The translations under genes were made by a program, and so were the position numbers. Positions 1-7,013 of a stretch of DNA of 64,000 nt are shown here, piece after piece. The notes below the pieces were generated by a model. It had not been told where the DNA came from. It was given only the letters and a program-made list of their open reading frames with translations, and made no database searches. Origin of the DNA: Collinsella aerofaciens (GTDB lineage: Bacteria > Actinomycetota > Coriobacteriia > Coriobacteriales > Coriobacteriaceae); NCBI RefSeq assembly GCF_028209625.1, contig NZ_JAQLDU010000001.1, positions 62,001-126,000 on the forward strand, written 5' to 3'. The stretch's first letter is position 1. Every line of letters begins with the position of its first letter.

Positions 1-369
1 CCAATCCTGCCATGGACGCGCGAGGCGCGCGGCGAGATACGACGCTGAGCTTATGCCGGGAATGACGCGCACGTCCACCCGCGCGTCGCCGGAGAGCGCC
101 TCCACCAGGCGGCGCGCGCCGCTGAACAGCCCCACATCGCCCGTCATCACGACCACGGCGCGCTGCCACGACGCCGCATCGGTGAGAGCGGCGACGATGT
201 CCGCCGTCTTCACGAGCTCGCATCTCACCACGTCGGGCGGCACGTCGATGCTGACAAGCGCGCGATGAGCGCCGATGACCACGTCGGCGATGTCGATCGC
301 GTCGAGCGCCGCGCGCGAGAGCAAGTCGGGGTTTCCGGGCCCCGCCCCGATGATCGTTACCTTTCGCAT
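1..369 (-). CDS. cbiE: Cobalt-precorrin-7 C5-methyltransferase CbiE (partial, N-terminal 123 residues)
   Basis: The frame is open from an ATG at 369 to the window edge, so the 3' end of the gene lies outside. The product starts MRKVTIIGAGPGNPDLLS, the glycine-rich SAM-binding start of the tetrapyrrole methylase fold, and continues with a MTGDVGLFSGA segment and a VIPGISS segment, both typical of CbiE/CobL-N. In the anaerobic B12 pathway CbiE methylates C5 with SAM; the C15 methylation/decarboxylation partner CbiT may follow as a fused or separate gene beyond the edge. It overlaps the end of cbiH by 13 bases, so it is translationally coupled as the last visible gene of the cbi operon. The fold is certain; the CbiE assignment over other methylases rests on context and motif order. 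Confidence 0.85.
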   Translation of the reverse strand, partial: MRKVTIIGAGPGNPDLLSRAALDAIDIADVVIGAHRALVSIDVPPDVVRCELVKTADIVAALTDAASWQRAVVVMTGDVGLFSGARRLVEALSGDARVDVRVIPGISSASYLAARLARPWQDW

Positions 370-1100
370 GGAATCTCCCGATACCCGCGCGGCGTGACCA
401 TACGGCCGCCTACGCGCTTCGTGTCCGCGTTGCCGACGAACACGGTGGTGAACATGTCGGCGTCGAACTCCCCCAGCTCGGAGAGCTTGCACATGCCCGA
501 CTGCTGCCCCTCGCGCCCGATGTTGCGTACCCAGCCGCAGAGCGTGTCGGGGGCCTTCCATTCGAGCATAATCTTCGCCGCGCGCGAGAGCCTGTCGGCG
601 CGCTTTCTGCTGCGCGGGTTGTACAAACAGATGCAGAAGTCGGCGCTCGCCACGGCGGCGAGCCTGCGCTCGATGACCTCCCACGGCGTGAGCAGGTCGG
701 AGAGCGACACGACCGCGAAGTCGTGGGCAAGCGGGGCGCCGAGCACCGCCGACCCGCTCTGAGCCGCGGTGGCCCCGGCGATAACTTCCACGTCTACATC
801 GGGGTAGTCCTCCGCAAGCTCCAGCACGGGGCTCGCCATGCCGTACACGCCCGCGTCACCGCTGCACACAAGCGCCACGGCTTCTCCGCTCTGCGCGCGC
901 GAAAGCGCCAGGCGGCACCGTTCGACCTCGTGCATCATCGGCGTCGCGAGATGCGCCGCGTCGGGCACGGCGGCGAGCGCGAGCTCCACGTATTTCGTGT
1001 ACCCCACAACGATGTCGGCCGCCTCGAGCGCGCGCCGAGCCGCAATCGTCATGCCGTCGGGGCCGCCCGGGCCGATCCCCACCACGAAGAGCTTTCCCAT
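357..1100 (-). CDS. cbiH: Cobalt-precorrin-3B C17-methyltransferase CbiH
   Basis: A 247-residue SAM-dependent tetrapyrrole methylase that methylates C17 and drives ring contraction in anaerobic corrin synthesis (CobJ family). The N terminus MGKLFVVGIGPGGPDGMT is the SAM-binding loop, with VCSGDAGVYGMASP and VIAGATAAQSG as the next conserved blocks and LYNPRSRKRADRL near residue 160, a CbiH/CobJ hallmark. The ATG at 1100 overlaps the cbiG stop as TGATG and has an AAGGAG six bases upstream, so it is preferred over the GTG three bases before. Length matches the single-domain family size of about 240. Confidence 0.92.
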   Translation of the reverse strand: MGKLFVVGIGPGGPDGMTIAARRALEAADIVVGYTKYVELALAAVPDAAHLATPMMHEVERCRLALSRAQSGEAVALVCSGDAGVYGMASPVLELAEDYPDVDVEVIAGATAAQSGSAVLGAPLAHDFAVVSLSDLLTPWEVIERRLAAVASADFCICLYNPRSRKRADRLSRAAKIMLEWKAPDTLCGWVRNIGREGQQSGMCKLSELGEFDADMFTTVFVGNADTKRVGGRMVTPRGYREIPCER

Positions 1101-2233
1101 CACAGCTCCTTAAACGAAAGTTCGATAGTTACCTTGGAAAACGCGACGGTCACGCCGCCGTGAGCGAGCTTCGGGAAGATAAGTTTGCCCCCGTCCGCGA
1201 GCGCCGCGCGCTCGCACACGTTGTCGACCCCCACCGTCGCGCGCACGAAATCAGATGTTGAAACGCTGCCTTCGACCTGCGACAACTCCTCTACGGAATA
1301 CGTCACAAGCGGAATATTGCGCGCGCGACAGAAGGCGAGCAGACCCTCCTCGTGCGCCTTCACGTCGATCGTCGCCGCTTCGCGCACGGCCGAAGGCGAG
1401 ATACCCGCCTGCCCGCACGCGAGAAGAAACGTCTCCCCGATCGCTTCGGCGCACGCACCGCGACGGCACCCTATGCCCGCAACGATGCAGGGCACGACAA
1501 GGCGAAGCGGCTCGGGCGCAGACGTCTGCGCCCGCACGCCCGCCGGCTTCCCCGTCTCACCGGCGGGCACGACCTCGCCCGTTGTCTCCGCCGCGCGAAC
1601 GGACGCACCTGCATTCGCGCCAGCGAACGGCGACACGACAATATCGGCCCGAGCGCGGTCGGACGCAATGTCAACCCCCTCAGGCAGCTGTCCCGAAATC
1701 GGCATGTCGGAATAGAGCGCCACGCGCCCGCCCGAAAGCAGCCGCGCCGACACTCGCTTGATGGCCTCGGGATTCGAAACGGCGAGCCCCGCACAGCGAG
1801 CCCACGTATCCACCGCCCACACGCCGCGGACGTCGGTCGCCGTGGTGATGACGGGGATGGCCCCTGCCGCGCGTGCCACAGTTTGCGCAAGCTCGTTCGC
1901 ACCGCCCAAATGCCCCGACAAAAGCGGGACGGCAAAGCGCCCCGCCTCGTCGATCGCCACAACCGCAGAATCGCTTGCCTTCGAGGCGACATGCGGCGCG
2001 ATCGCCCGCACGGCGATGCCCGCCGCGCCCACGAACAGAAGCGCGTCCGACGCTTCCCACGCGAGCGCCGTCCATGCGCGCAGGTCGGCCTTCCACTCGC
2101 CGAACCCGCGCGAAACGGAAACGTCCCAGCCAGGGTCATCTTCACCTGTCTGCGCGCAATCGGAAAGCGCGTGTGCGATGCGCTCCGCCAACGCATACCC
2201 CCTCTCAGTGAACGCTATGCAGGAAACCCTCAT
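1100..2233 (-). CDS. cbiG: Cobalt-precorrin-5A hydrolase CbiG
   Basis: A 377-residue protein that opens the delta-lactone of cobalt-precorrin-5A and releases acetaldehyde, a step found only in the anaerobic route. It shows the usual three parts: an N-terminal domain (MRVSCIAFTERGYALAERI), a central domain with LFVGAAGIAVRAIAPHV and PLLSGHLGGANELA (about residues 60-125), and a C-terminal domain beginning VAGIGCRRGACAEAI (about residue 252). A roughly 30-residue Gly/Ala/Thr-rich linker precedes the last domain. The start at 2233 abuts the cbiL stop and the end overlaps cbiH by one base, indicating one operon. Confidence 0.93.
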   Translation of the reverse strand: MRVSCIAFTERGYALAERIAHALSDCAQTGEDDPGWDVSVSRGFGEWKADLRAWTALAWEASDALLFVGAAGIAVRAIAPHVASKASDSAVVAIDEAGRFAVPLLSGHLGGANELAQTVARAAGAIPVITTATDVRGVWAVDTWARCAGLAVSNPEAIKRVSARLLSGGRVALYSDMPISGQLPEGVDIASDRARADIVVSPFAGANAGASVRAAETTGEVVPAGETGKPAGVRAQTSAPEPLRLVVPCIVAGIGCRRGACAEAIGETFLLACGQAGISPSAVREAATIDVKAHEEGLLAFCRARNIPLVTYSVEELSQVEGSVSTSDFVRATVGVDNVCERAALADGGKLIFPKLAHGGVTVAFSKVTIELSFKEL

Positions 2234-2923
2234 CTAGCGCACCACCATCGTCGAGAAGTAGCTGCCCCGATCGGGCACATCGTCGAGCGAGCGGTACACG
2301 CGCTCGCCCGGAAGCCCACAGTCCTCTACGAGCTCGGCACCGTCGAAGGCGCCCTCCTCGCGAAGGATGCGCTTCGTGTCCGCAAGCGAGCGGCGCGCCT
2401 TCATGACCACCTTCGTCCCCGGCCAGCCGATTGCGCGGCGCACGTCGTCGTAGCCGCCGGGCACGATGTGCAGAGGCGACGACATCTCGGGCGTGAGGTC
2501 GCGCTCGAGCGCTGCGGCGACCGCGCAGAAGCTCGGCACGCCGGGAATGGCGCGCGCCTCGAACCCGCAGGCGCGCACGTCGGGCGCTATGCGCTGGAAG
2601 GTGGCGTAGATGCTCGGGTCCCCCAGGTTCAGCAGCGCGACGTCGCGGACCGCATCCAGGTGCGCGACAAGCTCGCGAACAAGCGAGGCATGCTCGGCCG
2701 CGCGGCACTCGGCGTCGCGCGTCATCGAGAATCGCACGGGGATCACCGTCTTGCCTGTAAGGTCGACGGCGCCGCGCACGATGTCGAGCGCGACCATGGC
2801 CCCGTCAGCCGTCTGCGGTGCGGCGATGACCGGACACGATTCGATTGTGCGGACGGCCTTGATCGTGAGCAGCTCGGGGTCGCCAGGCCCCGTGCCCACC
2901 CCGTACAGCACGCCTTTACTCAT
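2234..2923 (-). CDS. cbiL: Cobalt-precorrin-2 C20-methyltransferase CbiL
   Basis: A 229-residue tetrapyrrole methylase that adds the C20 methyl group, the first corrin-specific methylation. Diagnostic motifs are YGVGTGPGDPELLTIKA at the N terminus, NLGDPSIYATFQRI near residue 105 (typical of CbiL/CobI) and IPGVPSFCAVAAAL. The ATG at 2923 is favoured because it begins directly with the family N terminus and overlaps the cbiD stop by eight bases; longer readings only add a low-complexity extension. The end touches the cbiG start. Likely substrate is cobalt-sirohydrochlorin, the product of a CbiK-type chelatase such as the one encoded divergently. Confidence 0.93.
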   Translation of the reverse strand: MSKGVLYGVGTGPGDPELLTIKAVRTIESCPVIAAPQTADGAMVALDIVRGAVDLTGKTVIPVRFSMTRDAECRAAEHASLVRELVAHLDAVRDVALLNLGDPSIYATFQRIAPDVRACGFEARAIPGVPSFCAVAAALERDLTPEMSSPLHIVPGGYDDVRRAIGWPGTKVVMKARRSLADTKRILREEGAFDGAELVEDCGLPGERVYRSLDDVPDRGSYFSTMVVR

Positions 2924-4100
2924 ACGTAGCCCCCAATTCCCCGATAACTGCATCGGCGCCCGACGTGCGGAAAAGCTCGCGGCGCTCGGCGTCGAACACG
3001 ACCGCGGCGATGTCGCATGCGCCCGCCGCGCGGCGGCGCAACCTGTCATCGATTGCCGCAGCGAGCGAGGCGCGCGCAGCGTCCCCCACGCCGGCGGCCT
3101 CGATTACCTCTAGCGCCGCCGTGGTCGTGACCGACGACATGATCTCGCGCACGGTCTTCGTTCCCGCGCCGGCCAAGGCCGCGTGGGCGGCCAGAATCTC
3201 CGCGCGGCAGTCGGCGGTACGCGAATGGGTGTCCATGATGCCGCCCGCGACCTTCACCAGCTTGCCGATGTGTCCCACAAGAAGGACATTGGTAAATCCC
3301 TCGCGAACGCAGCAATCAATCGCATCACCCACGAAGTTGGAGATGAAGACCACCGGCGCACCGTTTAGGTGGAAATGCCCCGAGATGAACTGTGCACCGT
3401 AGTTGCCGGGCGTGAGCACGACTCCGCGCCGCCCCATAGCCGCATGCTGCCGGATCTCGAGCTCGATGCTGTCGCGCAAGGCAGCGAGACTGCGCGGCTC
3501 GACGATGCCCGTCGTGCCCAGGATGGAGATGCCGTCCTCTATCCCCAGGTGCGGGTTGAAGGTCTTTTCGGCAAGGGCAACACCCTCGGGTACCGAAATC
3601 GTCACAGCGATATTTCCAGAAAAGCCGTGCGCGGCGCACACCTCGCGCACCGCCGAAGTGATCATCGCGCGCGGCGTCGCGTTGATGGCGGCCGCCCCCA
3701 CCGGCTGCTCGAGCCCGGGCAACGTCACGCGCCCCACGCCCACGCCGCCATCGACGGAAACTTCCGATTCGCGCGCGGGCACGCCCTTGCTGCCCGCAGT
3801 ACCCGTGCCCGACCCCGCATGTTCCACGCGCGCGTACACGAGCACGCCGTCGGTCACATCGGCATCGTCGCCTGCGTCCTTTCGCACGGCGCACTGGGCG
3901 CACCCCTCGCCGATACATGCGTCGACCACGTTCGCCTCGACGGGCAGCCCGCCGGGGGTGACGATCGACACGCGGCCGACGGGCTTTCGTGACAAGAGCA
4001 TCTCGCAGGCCGCCTTCGCCGCGAGCGCGGCGCAGCTCCCCGTGGTGTAGCCGCAGCGCAGGCGGGTCGTCCCGGTATATATGTAGTGCTCGAAGGCCAC
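2916..4100 (-). CDS. cbiD: Cobalt-precorrin-5B C1-methyltransferase CbiD
   Basis: A 394-residue CbiD, the enzyme tied to C1 methylation in the anaerobic pathway. The signature LRCGYTTGSCAALAAKA lies near residue 11 and NYGAQFISGHFHLNGAPVV near 230, with an HIGKLVKVAGGIMDTHSR block after it. No ATG suits the family N terminus; a GTG at 4100, one base after the cbiF stop, gives a protein starting in register and is the best start. A weak AAGG lies about 12 bases upstream, so translation may depend on coupling to cbiF. An Ala/Gly/Ser-rich insert sits around residues 85-110. Confidence 0.92.
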   Translation of the reverse strand: MAFEHYIYTGTTRLRCGYTTGSCAALAAKAACEMLLSRKPVGRVSIVTPGGLPVEANVVDACIGEGCAQCAVRKDAGDDADVTDGVLVYARVEHAGSGTGTAGSKGVPARESEVSVDGGVGVGRVTLPGLEQPVGAAAINATPRAMITSAVREVCAAHGFSGNIAVTISVPEGVALAEKTFNPHLGIEDGISILGTTGIVEPRSLAALRDSIELEIRQHAAMGRRGVVLTPGNYGAQFISGHFHLNGAPVVFISNFVGDAIDCCVREGFTNVLLVGHIGKLVKVAGGIMDTHSRTADCRAEILAAHAALAGAGTKTVREIMSSVTTTAALEVIEAAGVGDAARASLAAAIDDRLRRRAAGACDIAAVVFDAERRELFRTSGADAVIGELGATYE

Positions 4101-4101
4101 G

Positions 4102-4893
4102 CTAGCTGCTCGCCTTCCGATACCCTGTGGCAAACGAAGGGTCGTAAAGCTTGCTGCGCTCGTACGACTCCGCTTGCGCGCCGTTGTGCGCAAGCCCGCC
4201 GCGAGCTCCGAGCACGCGGCCCACCACCACGAGCGCCGTGCGGTCGATGCCCTCTCGCGCGCCCGCATCGGCGAGCGTGCCCACTGTGCATCGCACCACG
4301 CGCTCCTCAGGCCAGGTCGCCTTGTACACGAGCGCCGCCGGCTCGTCGGAGCTGCGGCCCGCGGCCAAAAGCTCGGCGGAAAGCTCGGCGAGCATACCCG
4401 AGCTCAGGAAGATGACCATAGTCGAGCCGCTTTCCGCCATGGTGCGCATGCCCTCGCCCGCGGGCATGGGGGTGCGCCCGGAAAGCCGCGTGATCACGAC
4501 CGACTGGCTGATTCCCGGCAGCGTGTATTCCTGGCGAAGCGCCGCCGCGGCACCGCAAAAGCTCGACACGCCGGGCACCACCTCGTAGTCCACGCCGCGC
4601 GCGTCGAGCGCGTCCATCTGCTCCTGGATGGCGCCGTACAAGCACGGGTCGCCCGTGTGCAGGCGCACCACTTCCTCGCCCCGCGCATCCGCCGCGCACA
4701 TCACGTCGAGCACTTCCTCCAAGGTCATGTGCGCGCTGTCGTAGACGACGCAGGATTCCTTGCACTCGGCGAGCAGTTCGGGGTTCACAAGGCTCCCCGC
4801 CCAAACGACCACGTCGGCCGCGCGCAGAAGACGCGCCCCGCGCAGCGTGATAAGGTCGGCGGCGCCCGAACCTGCGCCAACGATATAAATCAT
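4102..4893 (-). CDS. cbiF: Cobalt-precorrin-4 C11-methyltransferase CbiF
   Basis: A 263-residue tetrapyrrole methylase (CbiF/CobM) that methylates C11. The protein starts MIYIVGAGSGAADLITLRGA; the loop reads GAGSGAADL where most relatives have GAGPGDPEL, a mild variant in the SAM-binding region. LHTGDPCLYGAIQEQMD (near residue 80) and VVPGVSSFCGAAAAL are textbook CbiF blocks, as is LVVVGRVLG near the C terminus. ATG 4893 has GGAAGGGAAGG upstream. It is the first gene of the minus-strand cbi run, with 511 bases separating it from the divergent cbiK. I see no cobalamin riboswitch on the minus strand of that gap. Confidence 0.93.
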   Translation of the reverse strand: MIYIVGAGSGAADLITLRGARLLRAADVVVWAGSLVNPELLAECKESCVVYDSAHMTLEEVLDVMCAADARGEEVVRLHTGDPCLYGAIQEQMDALDARGVDYEVVPGVSSFCGAAAALRQEYTLPGISQSVVITRLSGRTPMPAGEGMRTMAESGSTMVIFLSSGMLAELSAELLAAGRSSDEPAALVYKATWPEERVVRCTVGTLADAGAREGIDRTALVVVGRVLGARGGLAHNGAQAESYERSKLYDPSFATGYRKASS

Positions 4894-5024
4894 CCGAGCC
4901 TTCCCTTCCCGTTTCTCATCGCAACCGTTTACGCCGCCCTTCGCGCAGCAGGCAAGACACGGCGCCCGCAGCGGCAATCGGCGCAAATACGTAGGCAGGA
5001 GGCGCAATGCCGCCCGCCCTGGCT

Positions 5025-5053
5025 TTGACACGCCCACAAACGCCCACTATCAT
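5025..5053 (+). promoter_or_regulatory. Sigma-70-type promoter for the cbiK/uptake operon
   Basis: A perfect -35 hexamer TTGACA (5025-5030), a 17-base spacer and TATCAT (5048-5053) as -10. Transcription would begin near 5060 and run straight into the cobalamin riboswitch. The position and spacing are seen directly; activity is inferred. Confidence 0.7.
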
Positions 5054-5058
5054 AGTGG
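5044..5058. promoter_or_regulatory. Palindromic operator candidate over the -10 box
   Basis: CCACTATCATAGTGG is a perfect 7-1-7 palindrome that covers the -10 element of the plus-strand promoter. A dimeric repressor bound here would block RNA polymerase, adding transcriptional control to the riboswitch downstream. No regulator gene is adjacent, so the binding protein is unknown. Confidence 0.5.
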
Positions 5059-5094
5059 TAGTTTCGGCAACGAGCATATGACAATCGAATAAAA

Positions 5095-5235
5095 GGAAAT
5101 GACCGGCGCGGCGCCCACACAGCCCGCGCTGGCTTGCGGAGGGAACCAGGTGGGAATCCTGGGCAAGGGACATTACTGTGTAGGACGCGCGGGCGAACCG
5201 CCTCGCGCCCCAAGCCAGACTGCTTCGCCTTTTCC
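5095..5235 (+). promoter_or_regulatory. Cobalamin riboswitch
   Basis: The leader carries the conserved core elements of the B12 riboswitch in order: GGGAACCAGGTGGGAATCC (about 5142-5160), then GGGACATTACTGTG (about 5167-5180), a GC-rich hairpin, and AAGCCAGACTGC (about 5213-5224), the AGCCAGG-like box. Boundaries are approximate because the closing P1 helix was not folded. It sits between the promoter and cbiK, so the whole plus-strand transport operon should be turned down when cobalamin is plentiful. Between the riboswitch and cbiK lie about 170 bases with a small CACGGC/GCCGTG hairpin that may take part in the switch. Confidence 0.85.
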
Positions 5236-5404
5236 TCACGGCATCGCCGTGGCGTTATCTCCTTGTGAACCCCGAGGAGTGCGCTTCCCTTTCGAATGCA
5301 AGAAACAGGCGCGCTATCCCTTTGCGGACGAGCGCGCTTTTCTTTCGCTTGTGCCGATAAGCAACTGTCGCCGGGGGACCGGCAAACCGAGGAAAGGGAA
5401 AACC

Positions 5405-6331
5405 ATGTCCGACCAGATGTCACGCCGCGGCTTCATGGGCGCCGCAGCAACCGGAGCCGTCGCGCTCGCCGGAGTCGCGCTCGCGGGCTGCTCCAGCACC
5501 TCCGCGAGTCCCGAGAAATCGAGCGAAAAGGAGAAGGCCGTGAAGCCGGTCATTCTCGTCACGAGCTTCGGCACGAGCTACAACGATTCGCGCCACATCA
5601 CCATCGGCGCCATCGAAGACGCTATCCGCGAGAAGTACTGGCAGGACTACGACATCCGCCGCGCCTTCACCGCGCAGATCATCATCGACAAGCTGAAGAA
5701 GCGCGACGGCATCACGATCGACAACATGACCGAGGCGCTCGACCGCTGCGTGGAAGACGGCGTGAAGGAAATCGTCGTGCAGCCGACGCATCTCATGGCT
5801 GGCCTGGAATACGCCGACGTGAAAGACGAACTCGACAAGTACGCCGACAAGTTCGACAAGATCTCGCTCGGCGACCCGCTGCTCACCTCCGACGACGACT
5901 ACAAGAAGGTGGCCGCAGCCATTAAGGAGAACATGGCGTCCTTCGACGACGGCAAGACGGCGCTGTGCCTCATGGGCCACGGCACCGAAGCCGATTCCAA
6001 CGCCGACTATGCCAAGATGCAGGAAGTGTTCAAGAACGAGGGCTTGACGCAGTTCTTCGTCGGCACCGTCGAGGCTGAACCGACCTGCGAGGATGTTACC
6101 GCCGCTGCGAGCGCCGCAGGGTACAAGAAGGCCGTGCTCGCGCCGTTCATGGTGGTCGCGGGCGACCACGCGAACAACGACATGGCAGACGAGACCGACC
6201 CCGACAGCTGGGCTGCGAAGTTCGTGGCCGCCGGCTTCGAAGTGACGTGCCTGCTCCAGGGTCTGGGACAGAACGCCGCGGTCGACGACATCTACCTCTC
6301 GCACGTGGACGACGCCATCGCCAAGCTGTAA
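5405..6331 (+). CDS. cbiK: Exported lipoprotein sirohydrochlorin cobaltochelatase, CbiK family
   Basis: A 308-residue CbiK-family chelatase that inserts a divalent metal (cobalt in the B12 route) into sirohydrochlorin. The chelatase body starts near residue 45 with VTSFGTSYNDSR and keeps both family histidines, in QPTHLMAG and FMVVAGDHANNDM, plus the GHGTE block. Unusually it has a leader with a twin arginine (R7-R8, SRRGFMG) and an LAGC lipobox (Cys29), followed by a Ser/Glu/Lys linker, so it should be exported and lipid-anchored outside the membrane. Signal-bearing CbiK versions are known in Desulfovibrio, where the periplasmic form binds haem. ATG 5405 has AAAGGGAAAACC upstream. It is the first gene of the riboswitch operon. 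Confidence 0.88.
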   Translation: MSDQMSRRGFMGAAATGAVALAGVALAGCSSTSASPEKSSEKEKAVKPVILVTSFGTSYNDSRHITIGAIEDAIREKYWQDYDIRRAFTAQIIIDKLKKRDGITIDNMTEALDRCVEDGVKEIVVQPTHLMAGLEYADVKDELDKYADKFDKISLGDPLLTSDDDYKKVAAAIKENMASFDDGKTALCLMGHGTEADSNADYAKMQEVFKNEGLTQFFVGTVEAEPTCEDVTAAASAAGYKKAVLAPFMVVAGDHANNDMADETDPDSWAAKFVAAGFEVTCLLQGLGQNAAVDDIYLSHVDDAIAKL

Positions 6332-6367
6332 ACTCGCCGCGCACGGGAGCGCCGGTCGCGTCCCCGT

Positions 6368-6412
6368 GCAACGGGCATGCGCCTTCCCCGACCGACGGCG
6401 CATGCCCGTTGC
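6368..6412 (+). repeat. Perfect inverted repeat between cbiK and the next lipoprotein gene
   Basis: Two 16-base perfectly complementary arms (GCAACGGGCATGCGCC at 6368-6383 and its complement at 6397-6412) with a 13-base loop. No T-run follows, so it is not a clear terminator; it more likely stabilises or processes the operon mRNA and tunes cbiK against the downstream transport genes. Confidence 0.7.
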
Positions 6413-6475
6413 ATTCGCATCCCGCCCGCCCACCGCACGGCGCGGGCGGTAGAAGCGATTGAAAGGAACCCCTCC

Positions 6476-7009
6476 ATGTTGAAGAAAACCCTCGTCTTCG
6501 CCCTGTCGGCGGCGCTTCTCGCGTTCTCGCTCGCCGGCTGCGCCGGAAATTCAAGCGACAGCGCAAAGGCAAGCAATACCGATTCCCAGGAAAAGACCGA
6601 GCAGGCGGCCGATGCGACCGAGGGCGCAAGCGCTGCCCCCATCACCGCCGACAAGGTGGCCGACGGCACCTATCCGATCACCGTAGATTCCAGCTCGAAC
6701 ATGTTCAGGATTGTGGACGCCCAGCTCATCGTGGAAAACGGCTCCATGCACTGCGTGATGACGCTTTCCGGCACGGGCTACGGCAAGCTCTTCATGGGCA
6801 CGGGCGACGAGGCTGCCGCCGCGAGCGAGGCCGACTTCATCCCCTATGTGGAAAACGCGGAAGGCAAGTACACCTACGACGTGCCCGTTGATGCGCTCGA
6901 CGAGGACACCGCCTGTGCCGCGTGGAGTATTAGAAAAGAGCAGTGGTACGACCGCACGCTCGTGTTCGAATCCGCCGGCGTCGATCTACGCGCCGACGCA
7001 CTGAAGTAA
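6476..7009 (+). CDS. Small surface lipoprotein, NEAT-like single domain (function unproven)
   Basis: A 177-residue secreted lipoprotein: hydrophobic signal with LAGC lipobox (Cys22), an Asp/Ser/Glu/Ala linker to about residue 55, then one compact domain of about 115 residues. The domain order (DGTYPITVDSSSNMFRIVDA, VENGSMHCVMTLSGTGYGKL, VPVDALDEDTACAAWS, WYDRTLVFES) resembles the layout of NEAT beta-sandwiches that bind haem on Gram-positive surfaces, and matches the N-terminal domain of the next gene product. No family is recognised with certainty. AAAGGA lies nine bases before ATG 6476. Its position between a chelatase and a substrate-binding protein suggests it binds a tetrapyrrole or corrinoid. 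Confidence 0.75.
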   Translation: MLKKTLVFALSAALLAFSLAGCAGNSSDSAKASNTDSQEKTEQAADATEGASAAPITADKVADGTYPITVDSSSNMFRIVDAQLIVENGSMHCVMTLSGTGYGKLFMGTGDEAAAASEADFIPYVENAEGKYTYDVPVDALDEDTACAAWSIRKEQWYDRTLVFESAGVDLRADALK

Positions 7010-7013
7010 CGCC

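Noticed and set aside
1352..2929. 525-codon plus-strand frame across cbiG and cbiL
   Set aside because: Arg/His-rich shadow frame without motifs, opposite two clear cbi genes.
4894..5024. Second cobalamin riboswitch, for the minus-strand cbi operon
   Set aside because: I looked for the core boxes on the minus strand upstream of cbiF and found none; the elements seen are all on the plus strand.
4916..5239. Small minus-strand protein upstream of cbiF
   Set aside because: It overlaps the promoter and riboswitch, has no ribosome site of note and no recognisable domain.
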